64,000 nucleotides of DNA. Source: Armillaria gallica. Taxonomy: Eukaryota > Basidiomycota > Agaricomycetes > Agaricales > Physalacriaceae. The position numbers were made by a program, and so were the translations under genes. This document shows positions 49,587 to 60,806 of the stretch, piece by piece (the stretch's first letter is position 1; each line of letters starts with the position of its first letter). The stretch spans positions 2,604,001 through 2,668,000 of the forward strand of contig JBANDB010000010.1 in NCBI GenBank assembly GCA_037576215.1. The letters are read 5' to 3'. The notes under the pieces are model-generated. The model made no database searches. It was not told where the DNA came from and saw only the letters and a list, made by a program, of their open reading frames with translations.

Positions 49587-49913
49587 TCATCCGAAGATGA
49601 TGCTGCCTGTTTTCCAGTTCACACTTGGGTTGTGGCATTTGAGCCAGTCATGCCCAAGGTAAAGGTCTTGGTTCCCAAGGTTCATGACTGTTAAGTCAAT
49701 TCGTTTGCGGTGTTCCCTGATCGTGAGGCAGAGTTCAACGAACTCAATAACGTTGCCTCCTGTGTTTCTGGTCCCATCAGCATTATAGACCGGGATTGGG
49801 ACTTTTGCTTTTTGGGTGTTGAGGTTATGTTTCTTGATGTAGGCGCGATTGATTGCACTTCCAGTGCATCCACTGTCTAGGAGCACCTTCATGCTCAGGG
49901 TCTTTTGTCCCAT
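49587..49913 (-). pseudogene. Aspartic protease of the gypsy element
   Basis: The active-site motif LLDSGCTGSAIN lies near the start, followed by VYNADGT and, 60 residues later, LGHDWLKCHNP, the standard gypsy protease/spacer pattern. It ends at a TGA (49,587) in a segment where the frame continues with pol sequence. Confidence 0.8.
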
Positions 49914-50618
49914 GCATGGTTAGATTGTGACTGGGATCATGAGATCACTGGTCGATCCGTGGATATAGCAAATGGGTTCACGGAGCTTGTAGAGATGTTC
50001 TTGGGCTAGCTCCTGGTGGGTTCGGAGTTCCTCGAGGAGCTCGTCCAAGAGCTCTCCGAGATGGTCTTTGTGGATCCAAAGGCAGAGAATCGCCTGGGCG
50101 GCATTGTTGGTCATTGCCTCACAAACAGCTTGTAGTGTCCAGTCAACTTCAAAGGGTTTCATCCATTGGTGAGGGACCTCTTGAGCCTTCGCACTGACCG
50201 CTCTGGGCGCAGCTACCACCGGCGAGGTCACCTTGCTGTTCAGAGTCACCCTCTCATTAGGGAGCGATTTGGTCGCTCTGGTGGGTGATTCAGGTGGTGT
50301 CGGAAGTGTTGTGAGATGAGGTCTCAGAGATATTGTCAGGCTGCCGGTGGCAAGCCACTTCTGGAAGGACGTGTCATCCTTGTCATCAGGTACTTTGACC
50401 ATGGTTACCTGATGCCCCCTTTTTACCACCTGGGCGCTAGCAGCTTCCTGTCCTTCAGCTTTCTTGTTGTCCTGACCATTCATGGTAGAGCGGGAGGGGC
50501 ACTTCTCTGAGGTGTCGTCCTGTTCAGGGGCAACAGACTCGACTTGTGCCAAATGAACAGTCTTACCAGCCTGGTCTGCTACCTCTGAGCCTGCTGCTTC
50601 CCTCGTTGCTTTCGGCAC
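49914..50618 (-). pseudogene. Gag-like N-terminal stretch of the gypsy polyprotein
   Basis: A 232-codon open frame, charged and Pro/Ser-rich in its first half, with a Leu/Glu-rich helix near the end (LLDELLEELRTHQELAQ). It ends at TAA 49,920, eight codons before the protease frame. No CCHC zinc knuckle is seen. The position fits gag or the gag-pol linker, but sequence alone does not prove it. Confidence 0.45.
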
Positions 50619-51125
50619 TCTGGGGCACCCTGCATCTCAGATGGTTGCATTCCAGGGGCACTTCCCCTGCATCGGGTCCTCTTGTTCAGTCGTGGCCATT
50701 GGTCGTTCAACGGTTCTTCAGGAATGTCCTGTCCTGCATGTGGCATTCTTTGAGTCTGCCTTTTCAGAGTTGGCAGTGGGAACTGCATCATCTGCCCCAT
50801 CCGGTCAGGCCTGCATCACTGCATGCACTCTTCCATTTGAGGAGCCACCCCGAAGGGCAGCCACCCCTAGTCTTAATAAAAAGGCTTCAGCCCTTGCTGT
50901 AGCAAGGAGAACCTAATTAATTATTCCTCACTATAGCAAGGCTCTCTACAGCAAGCTCTCTTCACATTTGAATAGGCACGTGTGCCTCCCAGACACTCTG
51001 TGATGTCAGCAAGCCACTCAACATGTCCTGACTGGCCGACTATCACTATCTAAAAAAGGAAATGGGTTGTACAATATTTAAAGCTACACTACAATTACTA
51101 CAACACATCTTGTACTATATTACTT
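50619..51125. other. Gap between gypsy element and KDZ gene
   Basis: No LTR or gene was recognised. A short imperfect hairpin (CCTTGCTGTAGCAAGG) lies near 50,891 and related TAGCAAGGCTCT / CAGCAAGCTCTC motifs follow. Open stretches on both strands at 50,546-50,916 are not supported. Confidence 0.4.
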
Positions 51126-54100
51126 CTACATGTCTACAGGAAGTGCTGTATATCCATCTGTAGGCGCATCATTGGAAGCTGCCATGTCTGAATCAGAACT
51201 GATACCATCCTTGTCCACACTTGCACCCTCTGCCTGTAGATCCAGCATCATAGATGCTTCCTCCAGACAAGCCCATCTCCCCTCAAAAGCATGCCATGTT
51301 CATTCTTGTAACTTGACCTGCTTCCACACATATGCCTCTCACCCTCGCTGAACCTCCTCGGCAACTGGCACATCACTTTGTTGTGTTAGCGTCTCCCATT
51401 GCTCAGCCTCAAACCTCAGTGATGTTATTGTCCGCTTCATCTCCTCATGAAGAATCTCTACTTCCTCTATCCATTGGGATTTCCTTGCTAGGGCCTTTGA
51501 CCATTCCACTCTGACGGCTGCACACATTCATAAGCATTTTTCAAAAGGAGATATAAACCACTTACATTCGTGCATGCCCTGATCTACCTCACTTCCCAGG
51601 CCCCCTCCTGCTGTCCAAATCCACGTAAGCTTCTGTGCTACAGGTTTAGCTTGTGCTCTGCTTTCTCGACCTCCAACCCTTCCCAAATGTTTCATTGCAC
51701 TCTACTTTATGCACAGGAGCAATATCCTCTGGCTCCAGCCTTCTGAACACTCTGCAACTCTCCTCACCATGTAATGCCACCATAGCCGCCCGTGCCTGCC
51801 TGTACTTCTGAGCTGATATGTTTATGCGGTCCGTAACTGTATCAATGAGAGTATGAGCTCTTATAGACCTTTCCTGACCTACGACATTAGTGTTCCTGTA
51901 CCTGATAAGATGTTGCCATGCCATAAGCTTCATTTGAATGGATGCAAGAGCATCTGAACATTGACCTTCCTGTAATTGAAACTCGGCGTGGTATGGAGCA
52001 GGCTTGGAAACAAAAAGACGCTCATCCTCTGGTACTTGAGATGGCAACCACAGCTTTACCTCCTCTGCCATAGATGCTGCATCATCCGCATTCCACAGAG
52101 CCTCCTCCTCCTCTATCAGTGCCTTCACCCCGGGCATGTGAACAGCCTGTGTCTTGTGGAAGGAACCGAGTTTCTTGAAAAACGAGATATGCAGTGTGTG
52201 AACCTTCCCCTGGCGGTGAATCGTCACATTTGAAGATTGGAGCTCAGAGAAGATGTAACATATAAAAAACAAAGGGTAAGAATCACAAAATAGAGTCCAA
52301 TGCAAGGACATACTGATCAACTTCCAGCTCCAAACCCATACTCAAGAAAGTGCTCATGCTCACTTTCTTGACCACCTTCAAACACTTTGTAATCTCCTCC
52401 AACTCCTTGCTTCGTAGCTGCAGTCTAACCTGTGCTTCCATCATTCAGGCTATAATGATGCATTAGGAGTATTCTATTGAAGGAAACTTTGTCATACCAC
52501 TTGTCTCTTGAGCTGCATATGGGGAGGGCCTCGAATGATCTGCTCGCCAGTTGTCGACTTTCTTCTTCCACTCTGCTCTCAGGTCTCGCTTCAGCATTGA
52601 GTCGATGTCTTGGAACTCCTTGACTTGAGCATCCTGCTCAACTAGCACAATCTTCAGACACAGGTGTAGAGTCTCTCCCAATCCAACATTCTTGCGAAAA
52701 TTATGACGATCGACCCAATCCTTGATGGCATCATATCGAACTTCTAGGTGCATCTCTTTGGTCTGCCACACCATCGCATTTAATGCTGCCCATGTCCTCT
52801 CCACACCTTCCCCATCTGACTTCCTGACCCCATTCTGATACAAGGGCGAGTTTTCAGTCTTGCACTTGACTACATGTACGTCGCTGTGCCATACTGGAAG
52901 GGCAACATCCACAAAAGGAGACCCGTTGTCTCATCGTAAAGCAATGAGAAGCTTCTTGTGCCTCTCTTCCATGTTGATTTTATATTGACATCCGACATTG
53001 TAAGATAGTGTTACGTTCTTGACTCATGCTATCTTGATAGATGACCAGAAAATATAATTCATATTGGCATACCTTATCAAGTGGGGTCAGCCAGATGTCA
53101 AAGCTATGAGATACTGCACTCACCTCTCACCCTTCAGGAGGTCCCCAAGCCCCAAAGGTCTAACCAACTCATGGCGAATATAAATGCACCCACCCATGCC
53201 CATACACTGCAAGCCTGTTGACAGTCGGGTATTTTTTTGCATTAACGCCGCAAATGCAATACATGTACTAATCTTGGGAGTGTTAGTGGTAACAACATAA
53301 AAGAAAGAAAGGACTCTTACATCAGTTTCATTGACATACTTCTTCAGATGATTGAAGTAGTCATTGTTTGGCACTTGATAACCCAGACCAGAATACAGTG
53401 CACTGTCTTTCTTGTGTTTGTTGCACTTTCAAAGTCTGTTCTTAAGCTAAAAGTTGACATCCATCCTGACAAGAAGACGATAAAGGTATCTGAAAAAAGG
53501 TATGATTAGCCAGGAAACAGTAATCAAAAGCATGACTCACTGTTTTGCTGCAGGAAAGTCTCTCCATCCTGTAGGCAGATTGACCCCTTCATGCAGGCAT
53601 GCCCAGCACGCAATGGCTACTGAACCTTCCTCAGCAGTATCGATATCGGCTTTCAAATGACCTACACCAGCCCTTTTCAGGTGTTTCAAATATGCCAATT
53701 GCCTGCTCATTCGTCCAAATGCTTTATATCGGTCCAGAACCCATTGCATCCCCCATGAATCCACCTTCTGCTCCAGCATAGAGACATAATCATGTATGTT
53801 GATGTTCGCCACTATGCTGAGCGAGTGGAAAGTGTCCAAACATTTGAACATAGTGCATGATCTAAGCTCTGCCATTGTTGCTGGGTACCATCCATTGCGC
53901 ATGAGCTGGCACCATTGATTCTCGCCATCAGAAACATCGCAGGCGCACCAGCACCTGCATATGGTATGCACTCCACTCACATGTAGAATCATCAATGTCT
54001 GCGGTAAACTGAGGATAGGACATTGCACACCTGCATGTCCTAGTTGAATACCAAACCCATCTCCTTCAAAGTTGTATTCTCCCAGAATTGGCTGTTCCAG

Positions 54101-54490
54101 CACTACAGACACACAGCGATGAGCATTGAATAAATAGAGTCACGGATCCATGTACTTTTAAAACATGCAGAGGAGTACGTGCATGTCACTGGAGACTGCA
54201 CACTTTGCATTCCAAAAATTCACCGCAAGTTTCGCATTGAAAGAGATTGTCAACTTGTGAGACAGAAGACACAGAAGCTTTGGTGGTGGGCATATGACTC
54301 AACAGCCATGCTCTACAGCTTGTGCAGCTCAGGTGGATGGTATGATTGCCAAATTCCTCTTGTCGTAGCAACTCATCTAGAAAGTCTTGATGGAACGGTA
54401 ACCAGGCATACATAGGATCGTCCTAGCAGAAAGTGAGTTGACCTTGTAGCATGAGATAAGCTTTAAGCTTACCGAACTATCATATTGCTT

Positions 54491-54498
54491 CCTCTTGC
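54491..54498. repeat. Target-site duplication, left copy
   Basis: CCTCTTGC, identical to 57,517-57,524 on the other side of the palindromic element. Removing the element plus one copy brings KTGKR and KQYDSS of the KDZ gene into one frame. Confidence 0.8.
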
Positions 54499-54518
54499 AC
54501 CTGTAGCAGCCACTTTCA

Positions 54519-55929
54519 TATATCAATCACTGTCAATTGACAGGCCAGCTGATAAATCCAGACTGTCAATTGACTGGCCACCTAAATAAAGCATTTTTGT
54601 CACTATCACCAGAGCAGGACATTGTCACAGCCTCCCCTTTGATGGCTATTGCACTGCCACCCTCCCCTCTGCTCATTGTCAGGGTCCCCTGCCCTCCCTC
54701 CTACTGTTGTGCACTTTTTCCTTTTTGGGAAAGTTGCTTTCAATGTCTCTAGAATGCTTGTGGGCCTTATTCCTGCCCTCCTGCTCACTGTTTTGGGCTG
54801 AGATTTGAGATTTGAGGTCTTTTAAAAATATATTATAAATTAGTAAGCTGACCCCACCCCTCCTGAGTGCCTGGAGGCTGGATTCAGCCATGGGAGACTG
54901 GATGTAGTGTGGCAGTGCAGCCAATTGATGAGATCAGCCATCAATATCAGGCCATTTTCAGACAAATCTGGGATTGGGGTGGTTTCTGGGTACTGGATGG
55001 GCCAGGAGATGGTACTAGTATATGCCTAAACATAAATAACATAAAAGCAAACCCTCTGGTGAGGTATGGGGGCCCTGGGGAGGGGGTTAAAAGGGTAAAA
55101 TAGTGAAAAATTGCAGAAAATTGCATAGAATTCATGTTTTGGTGGGGCTACGTGCGTTGGATGGCTTCGAAAACTTGACCAATGAATTCCCTGGCCTTGA
55201 AAACCTCTAAACGACCCCTCTACAGTACATGTGGCACATTTTATAGCTAGGGATAATCGGGAAAATTGGCTTTTTATAGTGCTGCATACATTGGATTGCT
55301 CCGGGAATGTTACCAATCGATTTCTACACTATGAAAACCCTAGAATACGACTTCATATGCTATATATGACTGCTGTAATGCGATGAAAAATAGGGGATTA
55401 GGGGGGAAATATGGTTTATTTTGTTTTATAGCTATCGCGTCGGTCCAAGGACATCACCAATCAATTCCTCAACCTTTAAAACCCCAAAACGACTCTTGGT
55501 TTCATTTATGGGATCTCATTATCGATCATCACAATGATATAACAGTTTAGGAGGAGCACACATGGAAACTCATCTTTCTGAGCTTTGGAAAACTTCAGAG
55601 TTGTTTCTAATGAATTCCTTGACCTTGAAAGCCCCAAGAACACCCCAAGAACATCATACAGACCTTCAGAATACATGGAGGAAAGTGTAATAGTGAAAAT
55701 CTGCGAAATACCATATAGCTCGCATTTCTGAATGTTGGGGAAGGTAATTCTGGGATACAATACATGATATATACTGTATAATAGTGTGTACAAAAGATTA
55801 GGATGATCCGAAATGTATTGGCAGAGATATAAGGAGATCTTTCTGAAAATGAGAAGGAGCACCCCCCAGATTTCGATGTTCTGGTCATCCCATGGCCTGG
55901 GGACTATCAGATTCAGATTCCTGGACCCA
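54519..55929 (+). repeat. Left arm of the palindrome
   Basis: It starts TATATCAATCACTGTCAATT. Within it lie a second CTGTCAATTGAC motif and the diverged tandem array described below. The few mismatches with the right arm that I saw (near 54,542, 55,847, 55,886 and 55,920) are at its two ends. Confidence 0.85.
55130..55650. repeat. Diverged tandem repeats inside the left arm, four units
   Basis: A block of the form CCAAT(C/G)(A/G)ATT(C/T)C, followed by a run of A/C-rich sequence with CGACcccT or similar, starts near 55,179, 55,314, 55,459 and 55,607, giving a spacing of 135-148 bases. Each unit is preceded by a GGxTxxxxxAA(A/C)xT(T/C)xA block. The mirror copies lie at about 56,364-56,884 in the right arm. 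Confidence 0.5.
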
Positions 55930-56084
55930 AAAAACATTAGACTCATGTATTATCCCTAGAGGTAAATTTTAGTAGTGCAATATCTATGCACAGAGGATAT
56001 CTTTGTGCATAACTGAGTGCACATTCATTACTTCGGAGTTTTGACACATGAACCCCATGGATGATTGGTGATTCTAAAGTTCTC
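55930..56084. other. Spacer at the centre of the palindrome
   Basis: 155 bases between the near-identical arms. The first 50 or so bases on each side still match each other imperfectly, so the symmetry fades rather than stopping. A shorter independent hairpin, TATGCACA...TGTGCATA, is centred at about 55,998. Confidence 0.7.
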
Positions 56085-57495
56085 TGGGTCCAGGAATCCG
56101 AATCTGATAGTCCCCAAGCCATGGGATGATCAGAACATCGAAATCTGGGGGGTGCTCCTTCTCATTTTTAGAAAGATCTCCTTATATCTCTGCCAATACA
56201 TTTCGGATCATCCTAATCTTTTGTACACACTATTATACAGTATATATCATGTATTGTATCCCAGAATTACCTTCCCCAACATTCAGAAATGCGAGCTATA
56301 TGGTATTTCGCAGATTTTCACTATTACACTTTCCTCCATGTATTCTGAAGGTCTGTATGATGTTCTTGGGGTGTTCTTGGGGCTTTCAAGGTCAAGGAAT
56401 TCATTAGAAACAACTCTGAAGTTTTCCAAAGCTCAGAAAGATGAGTTTCCATGTGTGCTCCTCCTAAACTGTTATATCATTGTGATGATCGATAATGAGA
56501 TCCCATAAATGAAACCAAGAGTCGTTTTGGGGTTTTAAAGGTTGAGGAATTGATTGGTGATGTCCTTGGACCGACGCGATAGCTATAAAACAAAATAAAC
56601 CATATTTCCCCCCTAATCCCCTATTTTTCATCGCATTACAGCAGTCATATATAGCATATGAAGTCGTATTCTAGGGTTTTCATAGTGTAGAAATCGATTG
56701 GTAACATTCCCGGAGCAATCCAATGTATGCAGCACTATAAAAAGCCAATTTTCCCGATTATCCCTAGCTATAAAATGTGCCACATGTACTGTAGAGGGGT
56801 CGTTTAGAGGTTTTCAAGGCCAGGGAATTCATTGGTCAAGTTTTCGAAGCCATCCAACGCACGTAGCCCCACCAAAACATGAATTCTATGCAATTTTCTG
56901 CAATTTTTCACTATTTTACCCTTTTAACCCCCTCCCCAGGGCCCCCATACCTCACCAGAGGGTTTGCTTTTATGTTATTTATGTTTAGGCATATACTAGT
57001 ACCATCTCCTGGCCCATCCAGTACCCAGAAACCACCCCAATCCCAGATTTGTCTGAAAATGGCCTGATATTGATGGCTGATCTCATCAATTGGCTGCACT
57101 GCCACACTACATCCAGTCTCCCATGGCTGAATCCAGCCTCCAGGCACTCAGGAGGGGTGGGGTCAGCTTACTAATTTATAATATATTTTTAAAAGACCTC
57201 AAATCTCAAATCTCAGCCCAAAACAGTGAGCAGGAGGGCAGGAATAAGGCCCACAAGCATTCTAGAGACATTGAAAGCAACTTTCCCAAAAAGGAAAAAG
57301 TGCACAACAGTAGGAGGGAGGGCAGGGGACCCTGACAATGAGCAGAGGGGAGGGTGGCAGTGCAATAGCCATCAAAGGGGAGGCTGTGACAATGTCCTGC
57401 TCTGGTGATAGTGACAAAAATGCTTTATTTAGGTGGCCAGTCAATTGACAGTCTGGATTTATCAGCTGGCCTATCAATTGACAGTGATTGATATA
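56085..57495 (-). repeat. Right arm of the palindrome
   Basis: Reverse complement of 54,519-55,929 without insertions or deletions. Long open stretches in both arms (such as 147 codons at 56,065-56,508) are mirror images and have no protein family resemblance, so I do not call them genes. Confidence 0.85.
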
Positions 57496-57516
57496 GAATA
57501 TTGGCTGCTAAGGCTG

Positions 57517-57524
57517 CCTCTTGC
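57517..57524. repeat. Target-site duplication, right copy
   Basis: CCTCTTGC, identical to 54,491-54,498. Confidence 0.8.
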
Positions 57525-57870
57525 CTGTTTTTAGATCCAAGTCCTCGACAAGCTCTCCTGATATATCCATGGCAAATGCTGAAGCATCTTGCTTCCAGCC
57601 AGACATGTCAAAATCATTGGAATACACCTCATCTCGTCCCTCGTCACCCCCAAAATCACTCACTGCCTCCCAAGCTGTCACATATTCCTGCTCACTGCCT
57701 TGTAGCCTTCACTTCTTGGGAGGTTGTGCAGACACATACTGTCGAGCCCCATCTGCAGACAAGTCCACCGTTCGATGTGCAAGATGGCTGACACGGGAGG
57801 TACTCAGTGCAGTATTGCTGGTATCAAACCCAAAGTCGACCCCCTCCAATGCTGCTCCACCTTAGCCTCT

Positions 57871-60806
57871 GCAATTTCTTCTGTTCATTTTTCCAAAGTT
57901 CTTGTTTTCAAATTGTGCATGCTCTATGTGTTCATATTGCATATGTCTCCATGTGAGCCAGGTATTATTGTGCAAGTTCGACATTGCTGTTGATGTTGAG
58001 CATGTGGTGTGATTTGAAAGGGTTTGATAAATATCTGGGTTGAAAGGTAATCTGGTCATCATCCTCACAGGTGCTGAAGTGCCACACCCTCCTGTGTTTA
58101 TAAATTCTTCGATGCAAAATCAGCCTGGCTTCACTACCATGACTACCTCCATGGACGACTCACCCGTTAAACTATCTGTTGTCCATACATCTGCTATAAG
58201 CATAGATAGCCTGGTCCCACCAGATGAATTATCTGTCGCCCATCAAACAAACCCAAAAAAGAGAGGCAGGTCGAGCACGGTTTCCACCATGTCGTCGCAC
58301 AAGTCATGGTACATTTTTGTTTTTGTTACTAGAATTGGAGGTTCTGAAATGCGATGCAGCTTAATGGACCATGTACTAAATGACAGATATCGATGCACCC
58401 TTTTGTCGTGTCTCTCACCTCCAAAGACAAGGTCATACGTCACACCATGTAATCCCTGAGAAATGTATTGACTTCACATGCCCATCACAGGTTATTGGTG
58501 AAAACTCTCGACACCAACTTTTGACTGAAACACTGGAAGTTCGTGTGTGGACTGGAGGAGGTTGTTGAGAGGTCTTGGGGCATCGTTCATTTGTCAGATA
58601 GCATGGGGAATGGTGAGATTGTGGAGAAGCACTGGCCTCGATCCGCTGCTGGTTACATCAACTCAGAGTCTGTCGAGAGAGTCTGGTCCTAGTTCACCCT
58701 GACAAGATATTTCTGATGGAAGCAAAGGGTTAGTGTCAAGAAAAGGAGTAGGGTTCCATAGGGTTCAATGATCCACGGCCCCATGTAGTCTCATCATAGT
58801 ACTTGAAATTATACATGGCTGCCATGATTTTGGTACTTCAGTCAGAAGGAAGTTTTTGTGCCTGTGTAGTCTTGTCATAGTACTTGAAATTATACATGGC
58901 CACTGTGATTTTGGTACTTCAGTTAGAAGGAAGTTTTCACAAGGGGCCCTAGCACGTGTTCGGTTATTTCTGAAGTCCAGACTCAGGATTCAAACACATA
59001 ACTTCGAAGGAAATCCTGCTATTACAACATGCATTCATTGTCACATGGTGCAGTGTTTTGAGGGGCGACCATTGAGATTGAGGCTTTCTTGCTCCATCAT
59101 CTTTCATGGATCCTTTTAGCACATTCACCTATGGATATCCTTGTGAGTATTGGTATTCATGTATTTTTGGCTGGAGCTGATAATAATTGCAATATAGCGG
59201 GACAGATGCCCTTGGGAGGTTTCCCATTCATTACCACTACTGTCATTGCTGCCACCACCGGTATGAATGAATGCAAACCCCCCCCCCTCCTCAAGATGGG
59301 GTTCTGATAACTACCAGCATCGTGGTGTCTGTTTCTCTCAAATATAGCCCTGGCAAGAATATCCATCTTTGGGATATATATCATTTATCGACAATAGCTC
59401 GAGCACCCACTTGTGAGCTCTTTTGGGTCAACTACACTGACCATGCTGACTCCTGCATCTAGACGCTCGAACCCATTTTGTATTTTGGGCTTTACCTTGT
59501 GAATTTGTACCCAAGCAGAAGCATATCTGTCCCCGTTATCATGCTTGGCACTATGTTCCATGTGACTCAGCTGCCCTGGCAGTGGCACTGAGAATTTCTT
59601 TCGTCATTGCTGAGTGCCTCAAATGTGGCAAATGGATGGACATATATCATGTGGAATATGAGGATACTATAGTTTGTAGGATGGAGTGCTGTGGGCTTGT
59701 ACTAGACTTTTATCCACACATACTTGAATAGTTCTCTCTACCTATGGAACAATGGTCATTCATCTCTCAAAATAAAGGTAATCTCACACTTGCGACGGTT
59801 CCATCATTGAATACAAATTGCCTGCTGTCAAGCACAATCACACCGGACTCACGCAATGAGATAACCGATTCCGCGACTAATAAATTCCTTCCACGGCTGA
59901 TTCCCATGCCAGGGCACCCTTTATGGGTTGCCAAATCTTAGCAGATGAAATCGGCATGATCACCCACACTATCACGATGTCACTCGATTCCCAGAGCAAG
60001 GGAAAGTGTATGAAGGATGACTATGGAGCGCCGTCATGTAGAATACGAACTGTAAAGAACTTGAGATCTGTACAGGTTGTGAGATCTTGTAGGTTCAAGG
60101 ATCAAATCTGACTGATGCATAATGGAAGAGTGGAAGTAGCTCATCTTCAAGCGTAAAGTCAGATTAATGGGTAGCCCTATATTGTACTTATGAAGGTTTA
60201 ATACTCACTATTATCTGGTTTTGCACTTCTCAAGTTGGTTGGGATGCAATCGTTGCCAAAGCGAAGACTGCTAAGTGCATGCAGTGGAAGAACTTGAAAG
60301 GTGAAAGTTGTAACTTAAAGCAAAGGGTGAATGCTAAGATGTATGACTGGTTTTAATCCGTAAGTATTTAAGCTATGTATTGCCATCACTTCCTTACACC
60401 TACGTACTACTGAAACAAGATGGTATTAGCCGATTTGGAAGATATCACTTGCCAGGTGTGAAACTGGATTGAGATGGGGGTGTTATGTGGATGGCTTTGT
60501 ATGGCTACTATACATCATTTCCAATCATGAACTTCTTAGGGCTACCAGTTCGATTCAAATGGTCAAATCAACATCAACGTGTGATTACTAGGATATGACA
60601 TGCACACTAGAACACCCTAGCAATGATGAAGACACTGCTATTCCCCTGAACCAGGAGGTACATTTACAATAGATTGTCGCCTTCAACATTGACTTCACTC
60701 TGGCAACTACATCAGGACTTGGTGCTCCCATTTTTCTCTGGGACTTATTCAGGACATTACAAAGTGAGGTAATATTTAGATTACTGAGTGTTCTACTGAC
60801 TACGCA
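57871..60806. other. Degenerate region without recognised genes
   Basis: A plus-strand open stretch at 58,040-58,459 ends a basic, Ser-rich segment (NPKKRGRSSTVSTMSS) at a possible GTACAT donor (about 58,311) and could be an N-terminal exon of a transposon protein. A GWGIVHLSDS-like reading near 58,590-58,690 ends in a stop. Nothing between 58,940 and 60,800 can be tied to a family. Frequent stops suggest old transposon debris. Confidence 0.35.
58784..58938. repeat. Direct tandem duplication, two units of about 75 bp at an 81-bp period
   Basis: Unit 1 starts at 58,784 and unit 2 at 58,865. Both contain CATAGTACTTGAAATTATAC and TGATTTTGGTACTTCAGT. They differ at a handful of positions, so this is a fairly recent local duplication. 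Confidence 0.85.

Larger units (their letters stand above)
45774..50618 (-). mobile_element. Chromodomain Ty3/gypsy retrotransposon, decayed, one LTR
   Basis: In element orientation (right to left) the order is a gag-like stretch, aspartic protease, reverse transcriptase, RNase H, integrase, chromodomain, polypurine tract and 3' LTR. This is the standard chromovirus order. No second LTR could be found between 50,618 and the KDZ gene ending at 51,126, so the 5' end is missing or unrecognisable. At least eleven in-frame TGA codons plus one TAG and one TAA interrupt pol, and the reverse transcriptase active-site box is mutated. The copy cannot be autonomous. Confidence 0.85.
54499..57516. mobile_element. 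3.0-kb palindromic (foldback) DNA transposon, hAT-like ends
   Basis: Two inverted arms, 54,519-55,929 and 56,085-57,495 (1411 bases each), match base for base with paired coordinates always adding to 112,014, so there is no length difference. Terminal blocks extend the match outward to 54,504 and 57,510 (TAGCAGCCA). The ends read CAGCCTTAGCAGCC on the right (outside in) and ACCTGTAGCAGCC on the left. An exact 8-bp target duplication flanks it, as in hAT elements. No transposase is encoded, so mobilisation would need an enzyme from elsewhere. It sits inside the KDZ gene. Confidence 0.85.
51126..57870 (-). pseudogene. KDZ-type transposase gene, interrupted by a palindromic element
   Basis: From the N-terminus at right: 57,525-57,870 encodes VDLSADGARQYVS, a DFDMSGW segment and KTGKR. 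Then comes the inserted element. From 54,490 leftward follow KQYDSS, a 50-base intron (54,423-54,472), WLPFHQDFLDELLR, a Cys cluster (CTSC, CETCGEFLECKVC), the CxC2-like region with CRCWCACD and RNGWYPAT, LKHLKRAGVGH, GLQCMGMG, LVRPLGLGDLLKGER, LPVWHSDVH, DGEGVERTWAALN, RVEWSKALAR, and the end at TAG 51,126. The order matches the Kyakuja/Dileera/Zisupton transposases with CxC2 Cys cluster that are common in agaricomycetes. Several lesions are present: D(V)NF in place of DGNF (53,453-53,461), SYNVGCQY in place of SYDxxCQW (52,997), and stops at 53,447, 53,429, 51,339, 51,300 and 57,709. Confidence 0.75.

Noticed and set aside
55506..55946. 146-147 codon frames in both palindrome arms as genes
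   Set aside because: They are mirror images of each other, show no family pattern, and overlap equally long frames in other phases. Low stop density in a repeated arm explains them.
54519..57495. Pair of hairpin-forming RNA genes or an inverted gene duplication
   Set aside because: The exact 8-bp target duplication and inverted ends fit a transposable element better. An assembly artefact cannot be ruled out, but would not create a target duplication.
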